Below, piece after piece: positions 49,126 through 59,339 of a stretch of 64,000 nt of DNA. This DNA comes from Sequoia sempervirens. Lineage: Eukaryota; Streptophyta; Pinopsida; Cupressales; Cupressaceae. Numbering within the stretch: the first letter of the stretch is position 1; the number at the start of each line of letters is the position of its first letter. The notes under the pieces are model-generated. The model did no database searches. It saw only the letters and a list, made by a program, of their open reading frames with translations, and had not been told where the DNA came from. A program made the translations under genes and the position numbers. The stretch spans positions 153,437,797 through 153,501,796 of the forward strand of contig VDFB02047230.1 in assembly GCA_007258455.2 (NCBI GenBank), read 5' to 3'.

Positions 49126-50962
49126 AATGTGACCCTTTTTAGCCCCTTATCATGTAGTAGTTGTAGAGTCTTGTACTCTCACTATTACATGATCTTTCCC
49201 ATCACCTACCTCGGCTCATTCTTGTCTTGCACTCAATGGGGGCAAGAAGTAGATAGCCTTGTCCTAGTAATGCACTTTTCGTTGTCCCTTTGGCTAGTTT
49301 TCCACCTTCAGTATACAATGATCATGATGCAAATGACCTTCTTTAGGTTAACTTCCATGTTCCTTGTACTATTCTTTTGCATCTTTCCTTTTTCTTTTAT
49401 GTGATTGCATGTGTGTAATGTGATCCCCCATGACATTATGTTGTATGTTCTCTCTCTCTCTTTGTGACATTACTCTATCTATACCTTCATTCTTCTCTAT
49501 GTTGTCAATCTTTTACTTTTCACTTTTCTTTTGTCTTGTTTTTTTTCCTTTTCGGGATGATGCAAGGCATCAAGACATTCACGTATCTTCTATGTTGACC
49601 CAAAATCTTTTTCATTTATCATTTTCATTTGTCTTATGTTTTCCTTTTGGGGATGATGCAAGGCATCGAGAGATTCATGTCTCTTCCATGTTGACTCGAA
49701 AGGATTTTTCTGTGTTTCGCTCTCTTTGTGTCATTCTTCCAGTTCTATGTGTATTTGGGGAATGATGATAGTTCTGAGCTCTCTTAAAAACATTGCAACA
49801 AGAACAAACTGACCCCAAATCCATAGATCCCTTATGTGTTTGGTGCCTTCATTTTGGGGGCAACCCCTCTCTTTTCTTCTTCTCTTACATGACGTGGCTT
49901 TAATTGGAAACATATGACTTGGCATAGGGCTTTCCAGGTTGTCTCTCATGTCTTATTTGTTTTCATTTATCATTTTCTACTTTAAAGTAATTTCTCATAG
50001 CATGGTGTTTAGCAATTTCTTTAAAGTGGGGGCATACATTGGCATTTTTCTTTTTCATGGTTCATGGTGTTGTTTTCTTATTTCATATGATGTGCTTCTC
50101 ACTTTGTGAATGACATTGGGTGTGCAATGTCCCTCAAGAGCATGATCTATCTTAGCATATTACATTCCTCTTAGTGTCTTGATACTACACACGACATCCC
50201 CTAAGTTACAAATATTTTATTATTTGATTGGTCCTCTCTTGGAGAAATTAGACACAATGTTCCCTAAGTTAAAGACCTCACATGAACTAGGCAAGACTCC
50301 TTTGAACATTCCCTACTTTACACTTTGCATTTTCAGTTATATGGCCACCTTGCATAACACAACTTGCATGCCTGTAGAGCCATCTTTTTTGTTCATGAGC
50401 TCCACGCATATGAAGTTTTGTTTGCCTCATGAAGCTCGAAAACCTTTTTTTTTTGTGGCACCTTTTTAAATTTATCAAGGGGTATAACTTTGGTATGGTT
50501 TGATGGGAATCCCAACTAAGGCATGACTTTCCTTAGCCACTCACATGTGATTGTATATTTTCCATGTGTGTATGTGTCTCACCTATTTTGAATCCTTGCC
50601 CAACAAATAGACAGGAGTTCCATTGCCTTAGAATGAGCTTGCATTTTTTGAAAAAATAGCCTAGATCTTATCCACATCATGATGGACACATGGTAGAAGC
50701 TTGATCCAACTCTTTTATATTTTACCTTTTCTCATTTTCATTTTTGACAGTGTATGTTGGGGCTTTGTTGTTGCGCTTTATATCATTCTCATGTGTGTTC
50801 TTTGGTGCCTATGTTGGTTTGTCATGGGATCTTGATCCTAGGGGCTTGATCACCCCTCTTGACCGTTGGAATCCCATCTTACTGACATTGGTGTACTTGG
50901 ACCCCTCTTGATGCATGTTTTTCTACTTTAGTGTGATTTTAAAGAAAGTTCACCCTCTCGCT
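49126..50962 (+). other. Non-coding 3' interior of E1
   Basis: 1.8 kb without recognised coding sequence. It includes a 96-bp tandem duplication (GGATGATGCAAGGCATC at 49555 and 49651). Confidence 0.6.
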
Positions 50963-50977
50963 AAAGTGGGGGCTAAA
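50963..50977 (+). other. Polypurine tract of E1
   Basis: AAAGTGGGGGCTAAA directly before the TGTAGTG of the 3' LTR. Its core CTCGCTAAAGTGGGGG is identical in E2. Confidence 0.9.
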
Positions 50978-52897
50978 TGTAGTGTTGAAAAATATCGTCG
51001 GGGACATTTTCACACTTTTTTGGGCCCTCTTTGTAGAATTGAGCCTAATGTTGCCTTGATTTACTGTTGTAATGTGGTTGACACATTCACATTAGGTCTT
51101 GGGCCCTTGTGAACTAATGAATTTAAAGGTACCTTGATAAAGTGTTGTGAAGTTTTGTAACTCACTTTCACACTTTTCTAAAGTTTTATTAATTAACTAA
51201 ACCTAATAAACCTCTTTTTAATCAAAATAAATCTTAATCTTGCCTTATTTTAAAGTGTTGTGAAGTGTTGTAATACACTTTCACACTTTTCTAGGCTTGT
51301 CATTAATAATTGGGATTTCTTATGCTTTAATTGGCCTTATTTTGCATCCACAAGCCTCATTTATTGCATCTTTTCAATGATAATCCATACACAAATCATT
51401 ACCCAATCATAATTCAAGTGTTTCAGGCTTGTGTAGCCTAGATTTAGTGATCTGGGACTCATTCGCTACATTGGGAAAATGAGTCCCATCAAGATTTTTG
51501 GGTCCCAAACCTAGTTTCACACATTTCTAGGGATTTTTAAAAATGGTCCCATAAATTATGCCTAATGGGAGTCATTCGCCACCTTGGGCGAATGAGTCTT
51601 GTTTGGCCCAAAATCAAAATTAATTCAAATTTTTGGTGGTATTTTATCCTCCTAGATCTAATGTCAGCTTATAGTGTTGTAATTTCAGGAATTCTTACAT
51701 AATTAAATATAAATACAAGGTTCTTTCACTCATTTTCATCAAACAAGCAATCAAGTGTTCACAAGAGCATTCAAGCATTCACAAGAGTATTCAAGAGCAT
51801 TTAAGTCTGAATTATCAAGCTTTCTAGAGCAAGATTCAAGCATCAATCATCATGTCAAGGACCTCATGCATCATGTTTTTTTTTAGCTAACAATTGTGAT
51901 GTAGGGTTTTATGATTCAAGCTAGAATTTCATTCAAGATATATCACCTCCAAGAAAGATTCAAGATCTACAACCATTGGAGCCATCTCATACATGTTTGT
52001 AGCCTCTTATTGCTAGGGTTTGGTGAGTTGCAACATCACATTTTGTTCATTCATCATTCTCTAGTCATATTTCATTCTATTTCAAGGTTTAATTACCAAC
52101 AAGGGGTTTGACCAAGGAAAACCCTTATCCACTAACCTAATAACATTTTTCCCCCCTCCTCTGTGTGTGATTTGTAGCTCTAGGTTGTAGATTTCCTAAG
52201 GAGCAAGATTGGAGAAAAAAATTTAAGTGTATAAAGTTGTCAAAGTTGTCATCAAGCCTTGGAGAACATTGGAGAACACCTATAGGTTGCAAATCAGGGT
52301 TTTAGATCCAAAAATAAATCACTCAGGACAAAGCAGATAGAGAAGAGCAAGATTAGACTTTGAAGCTTCAGAAAACCCTAATTGGATTGATTCACCACTT
52401 CTGGTAAATGAGTCCTAGTTTTAATCAAAATTTAGAGTTTTACAGATTCAGATACCCATTTGGCAGATTCTTGTTCTCGCACAAAAACCTAGATTATGGA
52501 TTGACTCACCCAGCTTGGTGAATGAGTCCCACTCAACATTAAGGTGAAAATTCTAGTGTTTTAGAGCTCCATTTAGCCATTTCTAGATTTCCAAGTGCAC
52601 ATAGTCCTTTCTGTTGCTTTCTAAATTGTTTCACATACTTTTTTTAGGTCATTTTGTAGATCATTGCATTGAATAAGGGTTTAGTGTTGCATCTTACATT
52701 TCATTTATCTTTCCAAGTCTAAACTTGGTGGTGAACCCCTTATTAGTTTACATTCAGCCCCTAGGACAGCCATATTGCAAGATCTCTTTCTCCTTTGCAT
52801 TGAGATCTTGAGGGTTTGTTCTTGAGTGAAAGTGAGTGAAGATTGTCATTCTAGGTCATAAACCCTAGAAAGAAGCAAAACAATTTTCAACATTTCA
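50978..52897 (+). repeat. 3' LTR of E1
   Basis: 1920 bp partner of 45790-47681, with the same four palindrome copies (51454-51488, 51565-51599, 52386-52416, 52501-52532). Confidence 0.9.
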
Positions 52898-52991
52898 GTT
52901 TTCTTTTCTTTTTTGAATGATGGGTAATTACTTTGAGGTATGGATTTAGATTGACTAGTAGGATTTGATGATGGTGTTATTTCATACTAAC
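52898..52991 (-). pseudogene. Gag fragment of the minus-strand gypsy between E1 and E2
   Basis: 94 bp including both TSD copies (GTTTT 52898-52902, CTAAC 52987-52991). On the minus strand it reads TPSSNPTSQSKSIPQSNYPS and continues in frame to the left of E1. It shows that E1 and E2 hit the same Gag gene about 90 bp apart. Confidence 0.75.
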
Positions 52992-54161
52992 TATATAAGA
53001 GTGAATTTGCACCCTATGTGCAATTTCCCTTTTTTCCTTTGTCCGCCTTAGAAAACCAAGTTTGGAGGCTTAATTCCACCTAAGCCCACTACTTGCATCA
53101 AAATTGGCACCTGTTTTGAGCGTCGGTGGAGGCATTTCTGTCAAGGACGCCTGCACAGCGCACAGGCGTACATGCGATGCGCTTACGTCCCTAACAGATT
53201 CCTACATCTAGAGCCTATAGAGGCATTATAGTTCCCATTGGGGGTTGATTTGTAATGCCCTCCTCGGCCAATCGACCCAAATATGGTCATTTACTTTCTC
53301 ATTCTTTCATAGTCAGTCTTTAAACTTACATTTGGAGGTTGGATGAAAGATGGAAAGATCTCTTCACCACTTCTAGATTTCATCCACAAGCTTCTTTAGT
53401 CCTCTACCAAGCATTGAGCTCACACTTTACACTTCACAGCAGCAACATCAACACTCCACCACGTCAGTAGAGCAAGTGTGGAACAAAACACCATTGTAGC
53501 AAAGGCCTGAGCTCCTCTCATTTTCTCCCCCATTAGCCTTGAATTCCCTTAGTGGAGGTGGTAAGCTTTCACTCCTCTCCTCTATTACTTGGTTGAGTAG
53601 CATAACACTGTTTTGTAGTGCTTTAAGTGCTCTTTACTTCATTTCTACTTTTCTCTATCTATCTGGTTGTCCATGGAGTTGGGAACACCAAAACGGGGTC
53701 TAATTGAGGTAGGCCCCTTTACAACCCCAACAATTTCTCTCTCCCTCTTGTGTGTAGGTTTTGAAGGCATTTGTTTGGTGGAAGCTTCATCACTCGCACA
53801 ATTTTAAGTATCTCCTTCCTTTCTTCTCATTATCTTTGTCAATTCTACTACTTTATCGCATTTTGTCGCTTTCATATATTTTGTAAGCTCTTAGCAATTG
53901 GGTAGTAGTCACTTACCTATTTTCTATGATAAACTCATTCTCTAGTCCATACAAGACACTAGCACATCATGTTGTCGTATGCTTTATGCCCTAACGTCCT
54001 TTGGCCAAGAGCTTGTTAGTTTGTCTAGAGAACTTTTGTGACTTGCTCTTTCAGATTCTAGAACTCTCACCGTCGTTCCATTAAGGTAATATAGGGAAGT
54101 TCGCCCCATGAGGATCTCTGAGTGAAGAGAACTTGTGAGTAGTGAATCCCCCTATATCACA
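52992..54161 (+). repeat. 5' LTR of E2
   Basis: 1170 bp from TATATAAGAG to CTATATCACA. The 3' LTR starts TGTATAAGAG, so the terminal TG has become TA here, a change expected from deamination on the other strand. Confidence 0.9.
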
Positions 54162-54165
54162 TTTT

Positions 54166-54174
54166 TGGTGAACC
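54166..54174 (+). other. Candidate primer-binding site of E2
   Basis: TGGTGAACC four bases inside the 5' LTR, in the context TTTTTGGTGAACCTGATG; equivalent to the site in E1. Confidence 0.6.
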
Positions 54175-54440
54175 TGATGTGAAGAACAATGTTCTTCAAA
54201 AAACTAGGAATTTATTTACCCCTACTTGGCAGGGTCATAACTTTTTGTCTCAGTGCTTGGAATTCAGAACTGTTTGCACCATTGGAAAGGTCTCCTAGAG
54301 AACTAGTTCGGTCCCTAAAATACTAGTGCCTTCGATAGTTGAATTTTAGGGACTGACACAAGTTCCAACCTCAAATTTCACTCTGGAGACCTCTAAAAAT
54401 GTGAATTACTATAACATAGAAAATACTGAAAAAAAATGTA

Positions 54441-56609
54441 ATGGATTTAATATCTTCCTTTATTAGTTATGTATCTCATTTTTTTCAAAATGTTAATGAT
54501 ATTACATTTCATGCATGTGATGGTGACTTGGCCTTACCCATGTCACTTGGTATCTTTGATCCTTCTCATGAGATTCCTCTTGCTTTAGAGGATATCTTAT
54601 TGCAAGAAGACAAAATCATTGATACCTTTCTTGATGTTACTTTACCTACTTTTCATTCCAATGCACTCTCTTCTAGAGTTCATGCATTTGTGAAGGATGA
54701 ATCTCCCCTTCATTCTAATGCACTCCCTTCTAGGGACGTTGCATTTGTGAATGATGAGTCCTATCTTTGTTCTAATGCACTCTCTTCTAGAGACGTTGCA
54801 TGTGTGAATGTTGAACCTCCTTCTGTATCTGATTCTCCCTAGATCGATCTTGAGAATGTTCCTTCAAATAACTATTCCACATTTGATCCTGTTTGGATTG
54901 ATGTTGAGAATATGTATTCAAATAATTGTTCTACTAGCTATGATGATTCGGTAAATGTAATCTATGTCTTTATTGCCCCTCAAAGGCCTAAGAGACCAGT
55001 TATTTATGTGACTCCAACTAGTCCTTCTCCAAAGAAGGTTTGTTCTATTGATGGTGTTCCATTTGATGGTGACCCTTCTACTATTCCTATGGCTCCCTCT
55101 TATAGAGTAGTAGCCCATGCTTATGAAAATAGAATGAATAAACAACCAAATATTCCTTTAGCACCTAAACCTACAACTAAAGCACCTAGTGATAATGATC
55201 TTGTCAAGCAACCTCGGGTTCCTCCAGATAAGATCTCACCGTGGGGCTTGCTTTGGTCTAATTCAGTTTATCTAGGTATGCTTTAGGAAGCCTTGCACAA
55301 GATTCTCTTGCCTTATTTCGTTAGGCCGATGGATGCTAATGCATTGATGGCATATATTCGTGCGGATTCATCGAACATTACGTTCTATTCGCAAGAGCTT
55401 CTGCCTCCAGAAGTACAGAAGCAAGCAAATCCTCTAATGATTATAGTTAATATTAATAAGATTGGCATTAGACGTACTCTCGTTGATGTTGGCTTGACGC
55501 TCAACATATGTAGCATTGATCTATTGCCTAAGGTTAATATTGACTCATCTTTTGTTAATGCTTCTTTTGTTGACATCCATGGGTTTGATAATGTCAGTCG
55601 ACAAGCCCTAGGCACAATAGTCTTGCCTTTGAGGTTGGGACCCATTACTATACCTACCCTTGTATATGTCATGGTAGAAAAGCTACCGTATAACCTTCTT
55701 CTTGGTAGACCGTGGATTCACGCTATGGGTGCAATCCTGTCTACCTTGCATAAATCAATTAAGTTCATTGCTAACAATAAAGTAGTCACAATCAAGGCTG
55801 ACCCTGATGCTATGCACTTATGTGAGATGGCAGTTGTTGGTCAAACTTTGGTCGTGCCTACTCTTATTCCTTCAGCATCTTCTAGTGTCTCGATGTTTAC
55901 TCTTGTAGCACCTTCTACAAAGGGTGCTCTTGAGAAAAATGTCCCTAAGGAAGATCCTTTTGAAGTAAGGAGTCCTAAGTGTGGTTTGTCTAAAAAGAAT
56001 GCATGTCTTGGTGATGATTGGGGTTATTTAGACTTCACAAAATCCTTTGTTGGGGAATATAAATTTGACCCGATCCACTTAGACCTTCCGATAACATCAT
56101 CCACACCCGCTATCAAAGATGGTCATTCTTCTGTATCACAGGGTAGTGTGAGTAATAGTTGTAATGCTCTTTATGATGATCCTCCTTCTAAGGAAGATGG
56201 TCTCACTTCTATTAAAGAGGTTAATGTTGGTAGTCTTGTCAAGAAGGATGATGGGGATCCTGTAGAAGAGTGTGATCCCCCTTGCTAGAATAACACTCTC
56301 TACGGAGATCTTCCTTCATTTTCTGCTACCTTCTTATCTTCTTCTTGTGAGAAGTCAAAACTTTCTCCACAAGAGAGAGGGTTGCTTCCTACTCATCATT
56401 TATCTGAGCAAAAGCATATTTTGTCACGGCTTCTAAAAACTCTCTTGATTACTCTTCCTTCTCCTACACCCAAGAAAGTTTGTAAGCATAAATATTCTTT
56501 TTGCGCATACCATTGAGTGCTTGGGCATTCCCCTAGCGAATGTAAAGCCTTGAAAGAAAAAATACAACATCTTCATGATTCAAGTGCCATTAGACTCTCG
56601 TCTGATTGA
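54441..56609 (+). pseudogene. E2 polyprotein: protease-like domain followed by a knuckle-like motif
   Basis: One frame of about 720 codons without frameshift, interrupted by TAG 54840, TAG 55284, TAG 56286 and TGA 56514, and ending at TGA 56607. Residues 72-128 are three copies of a 19-residue repeat (SNALSSRDVAFVNDES type). At 55440-55780 is a retropepsin-like domain: RRTLVDVGLTLNICS (active-site triad read DVG) and YNLLLGRPWIHAMGA. At 56500-56545 is FCAYH-VLGHSPSEC with its conserved downstream ALKEKIQHLHDS. The protease-like part precedes the knuckle, the reverse of the usual Gag-protease order. The TAG stops replace probable Gln codons. Confidence 0.75.
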
Positions 56610-56699
56610 CACACCTACCTTTCCTTTGTATGACAAGTGATATCGAAGTTTACCTCTATCCTGTTCAAAGTATCTTGCATGGTTCTCCTCCCCTATATG

Positions 56700-57420
56700 T
56701 TGGGGGCAATGATAACTCATTCAAAGATGTGTGCCCTTCTTAAGGACCCCTCTCTTTGCTATGTCTTTCAAATGAAGCATCCCTTGAGTAGACGCCTTTT
56801 CTTTTTTAAAGGGTTCCCGAGGGACCTCTTTGAAAGCCTTTCTTTCAAATGAATTCTTTGCGTCTAGCTTAGGGGCAACTTGACTAGACCTCACCTTTCG
56901 AATAGTGTGTCCCTTGAGTGGACCCCTCTCTTTTCACGTTGGGTTCCTGAGGGACCCCTTTTAGAGTTTTACTATTTGCATGACCGACCGCTTTTAGACA
57001 CGCGCTATCTGCGGGTAGATGTGTCACCGCTTTCTGACACGCGCTATTTGTGGGTAGATGTGTCATCGCTTTTTGACACTCACTATCTGCTGGTAGACAT
57101 GTATCCGCTTTTTACATGTGCTATTTGCGGGTAGACATGTTGCCGCTTTTGACACGTTCTATCTACGGGTAAACATGTCACCACTTTTAGATGCATCATA
57201 TTTGCGAGTAGATGTATCAACGCTTTAGACATGTTCTATCTATGGATAAACGTGTCACCGCTTTTAGATGCATCCTATTTGCGAGTAGACATATTGACAC
57301 TTTTGACATGTTCTATCTGTGGGTAGAGATGTCACCGCTTTTGACTCTGCAGAGTTTGCTTCCTTGGGGTTTCTTTCATGTGAGAGTTCTTGAAGGATAC
57401 CTTCCTTGTAGGTTTACAGG
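56700..57420 (+). repeat. Minisatellites in E2: two units of about 130 bp, then nine units of 36-39 bp
   Basis: 56740-56975 holds two copies of a unit with CCCTTGAGT-GAC-CCT and GAGGGACC. 56997-57344 holds nine tandem units that start near 56997, 57036, 57075, 57113, 57151, 57190, 57228, 57266 and 57305, each with CTAT-TG-GGGTAGA and CCGCTTTT. From the fifth unit on, two unit types alternate (GACA... and GATGCATC...), a higher-order dimer of about 76 bp. Confidence 0.8.
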
Positions 57421-57507
57421 TCTATAAGGAGCTTTCTCGGCCTCTTCCATGTGAGAGATCTTGGGGGATACTTCCTTGCAGGTTTGCGGGCTTGTAAGGC
57501 ACTTTTT

Positions 57508-57800
57508 GGTGATACGAGTTTCCTCCTTGAGTGGGGTTTGCTTTTATCTCCTTCTTTTGTGGTGTGGGTTCTACTCCTAAGCGGGTTTTGCTTTCACCAC
57601 ACACTTTTTGGTGATACAAGTTTCCTCCTTGAGCAGGGCTTGCTTTTATCACCTTTTGTGGTGTAGGTTCTACTCCTAAGCAAGTTTTTCTTTCACCATG
57701 CGCTTTTCAGTGATATGGGTTTCCTCCTTGAGCGCGGTTTGCTTTTATCACCTTCTTTGTGGTGCAGGTTCCACTCATGAGTGGGTTTTGCTTTCACCAA
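57508..57800 (+). repeat. Minisatellite in E2: three units of about 100 bp
   Basis: Units start at 57508, 57610 and about 57709, each made of two related halves (GGTGATA-GAGTTTCCTCC and GGTGTGGGTTCTACTCCTAA, both ending in TTTGCTTT-A-C). Confidence 0.8.
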
Positions 57801-58127
57801 GTGCTTTATCTCTCTCCTCTCTTTTGTATATACTGGATCAAAGATATGCATCTTCTTCATCCTGAGTATATGCCTTTCCTTTCTTCATCTTAAAGTTCTT
57901 CTATGTCATTTGGGGACAACACATAGTACTGAGACAACCTTTTACATTGAGGTCTCTTTACTTTGCTAACTCGAATCCTTTAGCTTTTTATGCCCTAACA
58001 TTGCTATTTGTTGTAGGTTCTTCTTGTCTAATGTATTATCTGCTTCCTCGATGGTTCAGGTGGACATTTCTAGCCTTAATCTTTCTTGATCTACTTTACC
58101 GAGCACTCATTAGTATTCATGCTCGCT

Positions 58128-58142
58128 AAAGTGGGGGAAAAA
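58128..58142 (+). other. Polypurine tract of E2
   Basis: AAAGTGGGGGAAAAA directly before the TGTATAAG of the 3' LTR; the upstream core CTCGCTAAAGTGGGGG equals that of E1. Confidence 0.9.
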
Positions 58143-59334
58143 TGTATAAGAGCAAATTTGCACCCTATGTGCAATTACCATTTTTTCCTTTGTCCACCTT
58201 AGAAAACCAAGTTCGGAGGCTTAATTCCACCTAAGCCTGCTACTTGCATCAAACTTGGTGCCTATTTTGAGCAACAGTGGAGGCGTTTTTGTCGAGGATG
58301 CCCACGCGGTGCCCAGACGTCTGCGTGGCGTGCTTACATCCCTAAAAAATTTGTGCATCGAGAGCCTACAAAGGCGTTACACTTCCCATTGGGGGTCGAT
58401 TTGTAATGCCCTCCTCAGCCGACTGACCCGAATATGTTAGTTTCCTTTCTCATTCCTTCATAATCAGTCTTTGAACTTGTATTTGGAGGTTGGATGAAAT
58501 ATGGGAAGATCTCTTCACCACTTCCAGACTTCATCCACAAGCTTCTTCAATCCTCTACCAAGCATTGAGCTCACACTTTACACTTCACAATAGTAACATC
58601 AACACTCCACCACATCAATAGAGAAAGTGTGGAACAAAACACCATTGCAGCAGAGGCTTGAGTTCCTCTCATTTTCTCCCCCATTAGCCTTGAGTGCTCT
58701 TGGTGGAGGTGCTAAGCTTTCACTCCTCTCCTCTATTACTTAGTTGAGTAGAATAACATTGTTTTGTAGTGCTTTAAGTGTTCTTTACTTCATTTCTACT
58801 TTTCTCTATCTATCTGGCTATCCATGGAGGTAGGAACACCAAAACGGGGTCTGACTAAGGCAAGACCATTTACAGCCCCAATAATTTCTCTCTCCCTCTT
58901 GTGTGTAGGTTTTGAAGGCATTTGTTTGGTGGAAGCTTCATCACTCGCATGGTTGTAAGTATCTCCTTCCTTTCTTCTCCTTATCTTTGTCAATTCTACT
59001 ACTTTATCACATTTTGTCGCTTTCATATATGATGTAAGCTCTTGGCAATTGAGTAGAAGTAGTCACTTAGTTGTTTTCTATGATAAGCTTGTTCTCCGGT
59101 CCGTACAAGATGCTAGTGTTTCTCTAAGATTCCAGTGCGTCGTGCTCTCATCCACTTTTTGCATTAATGTCCTTTAGCCGAGAGTCTGCCAGTTTGTCCA
59201 GAGAACCTTTGTGACCTGCTCTTTCAAATTCTAGAACTATCGTTGTTGTTCCATTGAGGTAATATAGGGCAGTTCACCCCATGAGGATCTCTAAGTGAAG
59301 AGAACTCGTGAGTAGAGAATCCCCCTATATCACA
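58143..59334 (+). repeat. 3' LTR of E2
   Basis: 1192 bp from TGTATAAGAG to CTATATCACA, clearly the partner of 52992-54161, followed by the CTAAC duplication. Confidence 0.92.
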
Positions 59335-59339
59335 CTAAC

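Larger units (their letters stand above)
45790..52897 (+). mobile_element. Complete non-autonomous LTR element E1 inserted in the minus-strand gypsy
   Basis: LTRs 45790-47681 and 50978-52897, interior of 3.3 kb, TSD GTTTT. The interior has a broken Gag-like frame but no protease, RT or integrase. On the two sides of E1 the minus-strand Gag frame joins (SFKKEKKTFIKINTPQTTKS reads across the empty site), confirming the insertion point. Confidence 0.92.
52992..59334 (+). mobile_element. Complete non-autonomous LTR element E2 inserted in the minus-strand gypsy
   Basis: LTRs 52992-54161 and 58143-59334, interior of 4 kb, TSD CTAAC at 52987-52991 and 59335-59339. It codes for a protease-like and a knuckle-like domain only; RT and integrase are absent. 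The 3' interior is a stack of minisatellites. Confidence 0.92.

Noticed and set aside
53694..54161. E2 5' LTR boundary as a separate small element because it starts with TA instead of TG
   Set aside because: The 3' LTR starts TGTATAAG and the CTAAC duplication lies exactly outside both, so the TA is a point change.
54441..56609. E2 polyprotein as a host gene
   Set aside because: It lies between matching LTRs with PBS and PPT and carries retropepsin-like and Gag-knuckle motifs.
56997..57344. Regularly spaced repeats as a CRISPR array
   Set aside because: Units are directly tandem without unique spacers, lie inside a plant LTR element, and no cas gene is present.
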